From contig NZ_JBEBMH010000001.1 in assembly GCF_040081985.1 (NCBI RefSeq), positions 695,352 to 759,351 on the forward strand: a stretch of DNA of 64,000 nucleotides. The letters run 5' to 3'. This document shows, in pieces, positions 32,817 through 40,763 of this stretch (its first letter is position 1; every line of letters begins with the position of its first letter). A program made the translations under genes and the position numbers. Below the pieces are notes generated by a model, which had not been told where the DNA came from, did no database searches, and saw nothing but the letters and a program-made list of their open reading frames with translations. This DNA comes from Kumtagia yinganensis (lineage in GTDB: Bacteria > Pseudomonadota > Alphaproteobacteria > Rhizobiales > Rhizobiaceae).

Positions 32817-34649
32817 CTAGCGGCGGAGGCCGAAGCCGGTGCTGCGCAGTTCCCTGCGCGGGTCGTCATGCTGAACGGGCTGGGTTGGCCGCTGTTCCGG
32901 GAAGGGCGGCTTTCGGTAGCCGGGATCTCCGGCCTGATGCACGGTGTCGACCGGCTCCGCCACTGTCGGCGACGGCCCGGTGGGCCGCTGGAAATTGCGC
33001 AACTTGTCGACGATCAGCGCGAGATCGACCTCGCCGCCGACGCCGGAAACAACGTCCTCCGCATGGTGCTTGCCGGCACCCGGAATGCGTTCTGCCGCGA
33101 GCCGCTCGAACTTGAAGCGCATGGTGGTGGCGATGCCGTCGCCAAAGGCGATCGCCTCGCGCTGCCCCATCGACGACAGGAAGGAGAGGGTCGATGCGGA
33201 AGAGTCGGCGATGGCCGAGCGGATGATCGCCTGATCCTGCTCGTTGGCAAGGCGCATGGCGAAGACCGTCGAACATTGCGACAGGATGGTCGGGTCGAGT
33301 TCGCCTGGGCGCTGCGTCACGACGCCGAGGAAACAGCCATATTTGCGGCCCTCCTTGGCGATGCGGGACAGCGCGTGGCGCGTCGGCGCGAAACCTAGGC
33401 GTGAATCGGAGGGCATGTAGCGATGCGCTTCCTCGCACATCAGGAGCAGGCGCAGCTTTCCTTCGCTCCACAATGCGAGGTCGAAAGCGAGCCGCGCCAG
33501 CACCGAGCAGACGGAATTGACGACCTCGGAGGGAAGACCGGCCATCTCGAAACAGGTCACGGGGCGGCCGCCATGCGGCACGCGGAAGATTTTTCCGATG
33601 GTCTCGTGTATCGAATCCTCGATCAGGCGCGAGGCGAACATGAAGCGGTAACGAGGGTCGCTGATTGCGGACTCTATGCGCGTGCGCAGCGCCTTGAGGG
33701 CAGGGCGGTCGTTCTTGCTTTCCAGCAGACCCATGCGCTCGTCGATCAGCCGGATCAGGTCGGCGATGCGGTAGGGAACCGGCAGGTCAGCCGTCATCGA
33801 ATCCTGGCCGCGCCGCACCAGCCCGCCCGAAGCCGCATTCTTGTAGTTGCTTTTGGCTATCGGGATGAGATCGCGAAGCGCATCGACCTCGTCCGGCTCG
33901 ACCTCGCGCCCCCTGAACAGAACCTCGGCCAGTTCTTCCAGCCGGAACAGCCAGAATGGCAGTTCGAGGCTGTTGGTGTCGATCTTGTAGCTGTATTCAG
34001 GAAGCGCGCTCGCGAATTCGTTGTGTGGGTCGAGGATAAGGACGCGAAGGTCGGGCCGGGCCTCGATCGCCTTGCGCAGCAGCAGGGAGACGGCGGTCGA
34101 CTTGCCGACGCCGGTGGTGCCGACCACCGCGAAATGGCGCGACAGCGTGTCGTCGATGGCGATGCAGGCGTCGATGCTCTCGTCCTGCGACAGCGCGCCG
34201 ATCGTGACCGAGCGCCGGCCGGCGAGATCGTAAACCGCCTGGAGGTCGCGCGTGCGGATGCGGTGCGCCACCGCGCCTATATGTGGATACTGTGTCACGC
34301 CGCGGTCGAAGACGGGAACGGCCGGCGGGGCGCCGTCGCGCACCTCGCCGATCAGTTCAACGCTGACCTCGATGGCATTCTGGTTGCCGGGGTTCCAGTG
34401 GCGGTCGGCCTTGCCGATGGCGTAGACGAGGCCGACGGTGCGGATCGTACCGAGATTGATGGAGATCATCTTGCCGACGGTCCACATGCCCGTTATGGCG
34501 CCGTCCTCCTCGTCGGCGAAGGCGGCGATCGTTGCCCGGGCGCCGTCGCACTGGACGACATGCCCGAGGATGCGCTTGTCGTTCTGGGCAGCGTCGCGCC
34601 GTTCCTGCACCGTGCCTTCCCCAGCGGACTGGTCCCGCTCAACAAACAT
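32817..34649 (-). CDS. HerA-type ATP-binding protein (DUF87)
   Basis: The 610-residue protein has an N-terminal HAS-barrel-like part, then an ATPase core with Walker A VGTTGVGKSTAVSLL (about residue 185), Walker B LRLLLMCEEAHRYMP (about 420) and the later VTQRPGELDPTILSQC sensor region. This is the HerA/DUF87 group of hexameric translocases. In archaea HerA works with NurA in end resection, and in bacteria relatives act in DNA repair or in defence pairs such as HerA-Sir2. No NurA, Sir2 or nuclease gene is next to it; similar stand-alone genes are common in rhizobia. Confidence 0.85.
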   Translation of the reverse strand: MFVERDQSAGEGTVQERRDAAQNDKRILGHVVQCDGARATIAAFADEEDGAITGMWTVGKMISINLGTIRTVGLVYAIGKADRHWNPGNQNAIEVSVELIGEVRDGAPPAVPVFDRGVTQYPHIGAVAHRIRTRDLQAVYDLAGRRSVTIGALSQDESIDACIAIDDTLSRHFAVVGTTGVGKSTAVSLLLRKAIEARPDLRVLILDPHNEFASALPEYSYKIDTNSLELPFWLFRLEELAEVLFRGREVEPDEVDALRDLIPIAKSNYKNAASGGLVRRGQDSMTADLPVPYRIADLIRLIDERMGLLESKNDRPALKALRTRIESAISDPRYRFMFASRLIEDSIHETIGKIFRVPHGGRPVTCFEMAGLPSEVVNSVCSVLARLAFDLALWSEGKLRLLLMCEEAHRYMPSDSRLGFAPTRHALSRIAKEGRKYGCFLGVVTQRPGELDPTILSQCSTVFAMRLANEQDQAIIRSAIADSSASTLSFLSSMGQREAIAFGDGIATTMRFKFERLAAERIPGAGKHHAEDVVSGVGGEVDLALIVDKLRNFQRPTGPSPTVAEPVDTVHQAGDPGYRKPPFPEQRPTQPVQHDDPRRELRSTGFGLRR

Positions 34650-34857
34650 TCAGGCTGCCGCCTCCGGTTTCCAAACCAAAGTCAAGCCTAGCGCAGGTGA
34701 GTTAAGGTCGGGTGTGAGGCGATGGTTTCGGGAGAATTAATAAGCGGAGTACAGTTTTACGTGTCGGGTGTTGCCAGTAGCCCGCGGAACTGAACGTCCT
34801 ATATGGAAGCAGGGTTTCAGGCTGTCTTTGGCTGGTCGAACGTGCGTTGGATCCGGT

Positions 34858-36783
34858 TCATAGATCATCGATCTCACTGTCGTCGGGACGGACCGTTTCG
34901 AGTGAGATCGGTTCACCGATGGTCTGCAGCATCGGCTTGCACCGCACGCGCTGGGCGACCGCCCAGTTGCTGAACTCAAACGTCTTGTACCAATCCTCGA
35001 GATCTTCGAGTCCGAACTCGTCCTCAAAACCTTTCGCCAAATGGTCGGTGTAACCTTCATGGAATGACGGCCGGAACCTGGGGTTCAATTTCTGGCTGTC
35101 CGATATGTTTGTCGCGCCGCTGCCCATGGCGCCGTTCTCTGCCAGTCCGAACGAGCCCTTGGCCAGTCCGACGATCGGGTTCTTGAGTTCGCGGGCACAT
35201 TGGATTCGGAAGGTCAGTTCGCCCACCAGTTCGGGCGTGCCGACAATTCGAACCGGAATGCCCGCATCTTCCACGTCAAATCCCAGTGCTTCAATCATGG
35301 TCAATGTTGTCGAAACGCAGACCGGTGAGATCCGCAGGGGCGGCACCATTGTGCGGAAGCTGACAAGGATGAAATTGCCGCGAAAAAAAGCTTCCCCCAT
35401 ATGCGTCGGGAACCAGTTTTTCCGCAGGACCTGCACGTGATAGCGGGCGTAGGCCATATAGATGGCTGCCATCATGGTGCCGTTGGCCGTGGGATGGCGG
35501 TCGCCGGCTCTGGGGTGAGGCTCCTTCGCCTTTCCAAAATGCGTGAAAGGATAGTCCGGTGTCGCCAGGAAATAATCCGCGTCGCTGAGCGCCATGGACA
35601 ATTGCGCCGCGGCCGTCTGCCGGCGCGGTGAACCATACGCGCCGGACACTTGCGTCGCTATCCAGGGGGCGGGTAGATCGGAACCGGTAACCTCCTTTGC
35701 CCAGGAATTGACTTTCTGGCGGAAAGCCCGATGGTCCGTCATATATTGGGCGGCCGGGGTGCTGCTGCCTTCATTGTTCTGCCCGTGCCGCTCGAATGTG
35801 ATCGAATGGCCGGAAGGCAGGTCGGGGAACTCGGCCCTCGACAGGTCATAGGCTTTCCGGATCGCATCCCTGGTACGATCGATAGAGGGCGGACCGGAGA
35901 TGTGTTCGAGGCTGAGTTCCTTTCGGGCAACGTTCACGGCCACGTCAAAGTCCGCAAACGCTGCCTGCGTGGAATCTCCCGCAGCCCTGCGATGTTCATC
36001 AAACAACTGTTCGAACGTAATGCACGCCGTGGGAAGAGGGGTCGCTCCCCGAGCCTTCGGATGATAGTCGCCGCCTATTCGCTGTTCATCGGAGAATTGA
36101 ACATCGTTTCGAACCAGCGTCTCCGTCAGCGGCGCAAGCTCGGCGCTGCCATATTGGCGATAGTATGCCCCATCCCCATGGCAGCGCTCGGCCGAGCCAA
36201 GCATTTTGGCGCGATAGGGTACATCCTTGAGGGCCATATCCGGCACCATGTTGAGACGTGTGGCGCTTGCGCTTCCAGCCATGAACGACTGGCCGACGCC
36301 GAGTGCCACGCGGGCTCCGGACAGCGCCGGGGCCACGGCTTCAACCGACTGAGACATGAGTTCCGAGGACTGAAGGGTCGCAGCCAAATCGATGGCTTTT
36401 ATCTCGTCCTCGCTGAAGCCTCCCGCGGTTTGAGGCGCCAGCCAGCCGGCTCTTTCGGCCACCAATCCGGCAGACTTCGAGGCTGAGGCCGCAGACTTCT
36501 GAGCATCTTTGGCCGATTTTTCCGCGGATCTTATTGTCTGGTCCATGGACCTCGCAGTCTTTTCTGTAGATTGCGCGGCCTTTTCCGTGGATCTTGCCAC
36601 TTTTTCTGTGGATCTAATAATTTTTTCGGAAGATTCTGCCGTCTGCAGTGCGCGACTCGTTGTCCTTTTCAGGGCTAAAACTTTTCGATTTACCAGGTAT
36701 ATATAATATAGAGTGGTGCCTACCATAATGGTGCTGGCTATCGATAGATAACCCACAACCATCATAAACATATCCGAGTCCAT
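34858..36783 (-). CDS. Membrane-anchored coiled-coil protein with SGNH-esterase-like domain
   Basis: The 641-residue protein has an N-terminal membrane helix (VVGYLSIASTIMVGTTLYYI), then a run of seven-residue STEKxAR/STEKAAQ repeats (about residues 50-95) forming a coiled coil. The rest resembles the sialate-O-acetylesterase-like SGNH domain of phage proteins: GQSF at residues 164-167 (candidate nucleophile Ser166), a HGQNN block, and DRHPTANG, with spacing as in that family. It should face one side of the inner membrane. It is divergent from the asparagine-synthase-like gene across 174 bases, and both have lower GC than the surroundings. The esterase call is an inference from motifs. Confidence 0.55.
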   Translation of the reverse strand: MDSDMFMMVVGYLSIASTIMVGTTLYYIYLVNRKVLALKRTTSRALQTAESSEKIIRSTEKVARSTEKAAQSTEKTARSMDQTIRSAEKSAKDAQKSAASASKSAGLVAERAGWLAPQTAGGFSEDEIKAIDLAATLQSSELMSQSVEAVAPALSGARVALGVGQSFMAGSASATRLNMVPDMALKDVPYRAKMLGSAERCHGDGAYYRQYGSAELAPLTETLVRNDVQFSDEQRIGGDYHPKARGATPLPTACITFEQLFDEHRRAAGDSTQAAFADFDVAVNVARKELSLEHISGPPSIDRTRDAIRKAYDLSRAEFPDLPSGHSITFERHGQNNEGSSTPAAQYMTDHRAFRQKVNSWAKEVTGSDLPAPWIATQVSGAYGSPRRQTAAAQLSMALSDADYFLATPDYPFTHFGKAKEPHPRAGDRHPTANGTMMAAIYMAYARYHVQVLRKNWFPTHMGEAFFRGNFILVSFRTMVPPLRISPVCVSTTLTMIEALGFDVEDAGIPVRIVGTPELVGELTFRIQCARELKNPIVGLAKGSFGLAENGAMGSGATNISDSQKLNPRFRPSFHEGYTDHLAKGFEDEFGLEDLEDWYKTFEFSNWAVAQRVRCKPMLQTIGEPISLETVRPDDSEIDDL

Positions 36784-36957
36784 GCTTCCCCCAAATCGCC
36801 CTATTGTAGGAACCGATCGCCATTACAAGGATGTGCGCCGCGAGGCAACCTATATCATTTACTCGTTCGGCAATATGCTCGGCAGGCGATTTGGGATGGC
36901 CAGTTGCATTCAACTTCGCTATGGGTCCGTGTTAGGAACTCCGTTGTGGTGGGATAC

Positions 36958-38787
36958 ATGAACTTTCCAGTTGATACCCTGCTCGTCGAGCAGCGGACGA
37001 CCCGTGCCGGATATGGCCCGGCAGAGTTGAAATTGTATGGCGATACTATCCAGGCGGAACCGAATGCTGTCATCGGTCTCTACAAGGAACTGCCGCTCGA
37101 TGGTTTTCTGGCCAATCAGGCGCGCTTCGGCATTGGCAACTATGTGCTGGTAGACATGACGCCTCACCGTTGCCGTATTGTGACGGCTCCGGGCTATTGT
37201 GGCGGCTATATTCACACCGGATCTAAAGGATCGATAGCCGCGACCACGCTTTCACCCATCCTGCGCGCACTCCAGGACGACATACGGATGGACTCGTTCG
37301 GCCTTGGGTTTTTCCTGAACTATGCATCGAGGCACTCCTACAACCAGCTGCCGTTTCGAACTGTTTTCGACAAGATATTTCGCCTTCCTCCTGCTGCAGT
37401 CGTCGAGTTTGAAGAGGGCAAACTCACGCGCTACTTGAGTTACATAATGAAGGGGAGAGAACTCGGCCCTGCCGCGTCGTTCGAAACTGCCATGAACGAG
37501 GTGAGCGGTGCGATTGCCGCCTATTGCAAGCGCCGAGGGATAAAGCCTGCAGTCATGTTTTCGGGCGGTGTTGATTCGCTCAGCATATATCTGTCGATGC
37601 GTCAAAAGCTTGGAGCTGCGAATATCCAGGCGATCACTGTTGACCACAATCGAGCAAATGGACCGGATAGGGCTTTTGCGGTAGCGGACAAGCTTAGCAT
37701 CAAAGTCGACCATGTGGAAGATAAGTACTCGCGTTCAGAAAAAACGAACGCTATTCTTACGGACATGATGAAGAGGGATATTATTTTTAGCAGAGGCCCG
37801 AGCGTGGCGCTTCTGGAGAAGAATCTTGCAGGTACTCTCGTCCTTCACGGTCAGAACATGGACGCAATATCCAAGATAAACATGGTTGTTCTGCAGGCGA
37901 ACCTCGAGCGGGGATATCTCTCGGCTGACAGGATTAGGGAGGCTAGAACGGACGCTGAGAAGATATTGCAGTATGAATATTTTATTGGAAATCTTCAGTT
38001 TACTCCTCAATATTTGAACGATGTCGAATTTCAGCAGCAAACATTGTCGTTCTTTTCTAAGTTACATTCTGGAACCATCGCTGACCCTGATCCAGGTCGC
38101 CGCGGTATCTTGCGGGGAATGATATCGGCCCAGGCACCCAATCTTTTGGGGAAACCTGATTATCCGGTCGATCAGATTGAAAATCTGGACATCGAAGTTG
38201 ATACATTCAAGAATTTTGTTGGAATTAAGGACTTGGATCCGGCGTTAGCGATTCACCTTATCAGGTATTATACTTACGCCCATATTGGCAACAAGCGCCT
38301 CGCAACCTTGCCAACTCCGGATGGAAGCCGCCAGCTTCTCGTCGCTTCGAGTGGTCCAATCGTTACCTACTTCGTCGGCAAGCCGATCGAGCTTTCCCGT
38401 ACACTCCGGCCGAAGAAGGAAACATACGCGTACGTTCAGAAGCTTGCGGGGATGTCGTATAGCAAGATGACGACCCAGTCGCGGGAAAATTTCAATCTCC
38501 GGAAACTGGACAAGTTCGCCGGAGATGGTCTGCTGATGGGCAATATGGAGCGCCTTGATCCGAAAAATTCAATGGTCATTCCGAGAATCGTCGACGAGCC
38601 GACACGCGCCTATGTCGAGTATATGTATCGTGATGTGTACCAAACCGCTCGCCCGGATGACCCGAACGTCAGCCTTCTGAGCCAGAGTCGCGCTCGTCAA
38701 CTGCTCAATCTTGAGCAATTGCTCGTCGGCGCTCTCGAAGCCACCACGCATGGTCATCAAGAGCAGCCTGCGGTAATAGCTGCATAG
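36958..38787 (+). CDS. Asparagine-synthase-like amide-forming enzyme
   Basis: The 609-residue protein has a PP-loop, MFSGGVDSLSIYLS (SGGVDS at 202-207), and the following TVDHN region of the asparagine synthetase C-terminal domain, which activates a carboxylate with ATP. The N-terminal 190 residues resemble a degenerate glutaminase domain; no Cys2 nucleophile is present, so an ammonia-channelling role is unlikely. Similar enzymes close lactam rings or build amides in natural products. I prefer ATG 36958 over a TTG at 36904. Codon use (AGG, AGA, ATA, TTT) is clearly more AT-rich than the neighbours, suggesting transfer. No peptide precursor was found nearby. Confidence 0.7.
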   Translation: MNFPVDTLLVEQRTTRAGYGPAELKLYGDTIQAEPNAVIGLYKELPLDGFLANQARFGIGNYVLVDMTPHRCRIVTAPGYCGGYIHTGSKGSIAATTLSPILRALQDDIRMDSFGLGFFLNYASRHSYNQLPFRTVFDKIFRLPPAAVVEFEEGKLTRYLSYIMKGRELGPAASFETAMNEVSGAIAAYCKRRGIKPAVMFSGGVDSLSIYLSMRQKLGAANIQAITVDHNRANGPDRAFAVADKLSIKVDHVEDKYSRSEKTNAILTDMMKRDIIFSRGPSVALLEKNLAGTLVLHGQNMDAISKINMVVLQANLERGYLSADRIREARTDAEKILQYEYFIGNLQFTPQYLNDVEFQQQTLSFFSKLHSGTIADPDPGRRGILRGMISAQAPNLLGKPDYPVDQIENLDIEVDTFKNFVGIKDLDPALAIHLIRYYTYAHIGNKRLATLPTPDGSRQLLVASSGPIVTYFVGKPIELSRTLRPKKETYAYVQKLAGMSYSKMTTQSRENFNLRKLDKFAGDGLLMGNMERLDPKNSMVIPRIVDEPTRAYVEYMYRDVYQTARPDDPNVSLLSQSRARQLLNLEQLLVGALEATTHGHQEQPAVIAA

Positions 38788-38912
38788 GCGAGGGCAGGAT
38801 GCCGCCGGCGGCGCTGTGTCCACCGAATCTGCCGGCGCGGACGCGAGTGCGGCTCATGTGAAATCCTTGGTTTGAATGCGGGCCGCTGGTGTCATAAAAG
38901 GATCAATTGTCT

Positions 38913-38931
38913 TGTCGGTCAGCTTCCGACA
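38913..38931. promoter_or_regulatory. Possible operator before tmpA-like gene
   Basis: TGTCGG-N7-CCGACA is a perfect six-base inverted repeat about 40 bases upstream of the dioxygenase start. No regulator gene is adjacent. A site this short may be due to chance. Confidence 0.3.
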
Positions 38932-38969
38932 GGATGCTGGCCCGAGCAAGCGCAGGGGGCTAGCCAATC

Positions 38970-40121
38970 ATGCTGACGAAAGTCACCGTCGAGGACGAAG
39001 GGCAGACAATCCGTCTGAACTGGACCGATGGTTCGGCGGCGCGGTTCCATGCGGTGTGGCTGCGCGACAATGCGTTGGACGAGAAGACGAGAAGCCCAGG
39101 CAACAACCAGAGGCTGATTACCATCCTTGATGTTCCCGCCGATACGCGGATCGGCGAAGCGGCGGTCGCGGGAGGCGATTTGTCGCTGCGTTTCCTGCCG
39201 GAGGACAAGACCGTGCGCTTTTCGGCGGCCTGGCTGGCAGCGCATGCCTATGATCGCGATGTTTCGCGGCGGCCCGGTTGGACCGATGATGGCATCGAGC
39301 GGTGGACCCGCGACACGATGCAACATGCCTTGCCGCGTGCCGGTTTCGGGGCGGCCTCGGTGCGAGGCCTGGTGCTGCGCGATTGGCTGGCTGCGGTCCA
39401 TAGGTCCGGTTTCGCGGTTATGGACGGGTTGCCGGCCGAATCCGGTGCGCTGCTGAAGGTCGTCGACATGTTCGGCTACGTCCGTGAGACGAATTACGGG
39501 CGCTGGTTCGAGGTGCGGGCAGAGGTCAATCCGAACAATCTCGCCTACACCAATCTCGGCCTCCAAGCGCATACCGACAATCCCTACCGCGACCCGGTGC
39601 CGACGCTGCAAATTCTGGCCTGCGTCGAGAATACTGTGGAGGGCGGCGAATCCAGCGTGGTCGACGGATTCTCGGTCGCGGCGGCGTTGCAGGACGAAGA
39701 TCCGGAGGGCTTCCGGCTGCTTTCATCGCATGCCGCGCGGTTCGAATATGTCGGCTCGGCGGGCGTGCGCCTGCGCTCGAAGCGGCCTATGATCGAACTC
39801 GGGCCGGACGGCGAACTCATCGCCATTCGCTTCAACAACCGCTCGCTTGCGCCCGTCGTCGACGTGCCGTTCGACGACATGGCCGCCTTCTACCGCGCCT
39901 ATCGCCGCTTTGCCGAGCTGATCGAGGATCCGTCGTTCGAAGTGTCGTTCAAGCTCGAAGCCGGACAGGCCTTCATCGTCGACAACACGCGCGTGATGCA
40001 CGCCCGCAGGGCATTTTCAGGGTCGGGCAAACGCTGGCTGCAGGGCTGTTACGCCGATAAGGACGGACTGCTGTCGACGCTTGCGGCGCTCCAGGAAAAT
40101 CTCAAGGAAGCCGCCGAATGA
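38970..40121 (+). CDS. 2-oxoglutarate/Fe(II) dioxygenase, TmpA-like (trimethylaminoethylphosphonate)
   Basis: The 383-residue protein has the butyrobetaine-hydroxylase N-terminal domain (IRLNWTDGSAARFHAVWLRDNAL) and a TauD-type double-stranded beta-helix with iron ligands His201, Asp203 (LQAHTDNPYRD) and His344 (MHARRAF). The zinc-binding cysteines after WLRDN found in true butyrobetaine dioxygenases are missing. It overlaps by four bases the HD-domain oxygenase gene. This pair is the TmpA-TmpB arrangement known from Leisingera, in which TmpA hydroxylates 2-(trimethylammonio)ethylphosphonate. A butyrobetaine or trimethyllysine hydroxylase is the alternative, but the neighbour argues for TmpA. 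Confidence 0.75.
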   Translation: MLTKVTVEDEGQTIRLNWTDGSAARFHAVWLRDNALDEKTRSPGNNQRLITILDVPADTRIGEAAVAGGDLSLRFLPEDKTVRFSAAWLAAHAYDRDVSRRPGWTDDGIERWTRDTMQHALPRAGFGAASVRGLVLRDWLAAVHRSGFAVMDGLPAESGALLKVVDMFGYVRETNYGRWFEVRAEVNPNNLAYTNLGLQAHTDNPYRDPVPTLQILACVENTVEGGESSVVDGFSVAAALQDEDPEGFRLLSSHAARFEYVGSAGVRLRSKRPMIELGPDGELIAIRFNNRSLAPVVDVPFDDMAAFYRAYRRFAELIEDPSFEVSFKLEAGQAFIVDNTRVMHARRAFSGSGKRWLQGCYADKDGLLSTLAALQENLKEAAE

Positions 40122-40702
40122 GTCAGACCGCACCCACATCCGAAACCATCGTCGAAGTCATCGCCGATATTTTCGAGCGGCGTGGAGCGGACGCCTATCT
40201 GGGCGAGCCGGTGACCGTTTCGGAGCATATGCTGCAAGGCGCCTGGCTGGCCGAACAGGAAGGCGCGCCGGAGGAATTGGTTGCGGCGGCGCTTCTCCAC
40301 GACATCGGCCACTTCACCAGCGAGTTCGGCACCTATTCGCCGGACGATGTCGAGGACAAACATCACGACGAGGCAGGCGGGGCGCTGCTCGAGCCGTTCT
40401 TTCCGCCGCTGATCGTGGAATGCGTGCGGCTGCATGTGGCTGCCAAGCGCTATCTCTGCGCGACCGATCCGACTTATTTCGGAAAACTGTCGGAGGCGTC
40501 CGTTCATACGCTGTCGCTGCAGGGCGGGCCTATGAATCCTGAAGAAGTCGCCGAGTTCCGCAAAAACCCGTTCCACGACGAAGCGGTTCGCGTGCGCCTT
40601 TGGGACGAGGGGGGCAAGGTCGCCGGCATGAAGACCAAAAGTTTTCGCGACTATGTGCCGCTGCTGGAGCGGGTGGTCAGGGCGCACAATTCAGCGGTGT
40701 AA
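40118..40702 (+). CDS. HD-domain mixed-valent diiron oxygenase, TmpB/PhnZ-like
   Basis: The 194-residue protein has the HD-domain ligands His37, His61-Asp62 (LLHDIGHF), His83 and a later His at about 106, and carries Tyr27-x-x-Glu30 before them. PhnZ has Tyr24 and Glu27, His34, His58-Asp59 and His80 at the same spacing. LSLQGGPM is also PhnZ-like. This identifies an oxygenase that cleaves a C-P bond of a 1-hydroxyphosphonate, not a phosphohydrolase. TmpB turns the TmpA product into glycine betaine and phosphate. It is translationally coupled to the tmpA-like gene (ATGA). Substrate is inferred from the pairing. Confidence 0.75.
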   Translation: MSQTAPTSETIVEVIADIFERRGADAYLGEPVTVSEHMLQGAWLAEQEGAPEELVAAALLHDIGHFTSEFGTYSPDDVEDKHHDEAGGALLEPFFPPLIVECVRLHVAAKRYLCATDPTYFGKLSEASVHTLSLQGGPMNPEEVAEFRKNPFHDEAVRVRLWDEGGKVAGMKTKSFRDYVPLLERVVRAHNSAV

Positions 40703-40763
40703 GCTTTTGCTTACGGATATTGGGTCTTAGGCGGAGACGGCTGGGCCAAAACTGCGAACGATT

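Noticed and set aside
32817..34649. HerA-type ATPase as part of a phage-defence system
   Set aside because: No nuclease, NurA, Sir2 or DUF4297-like partner lies next to it, and stand-alone copies are common in rhizobia.
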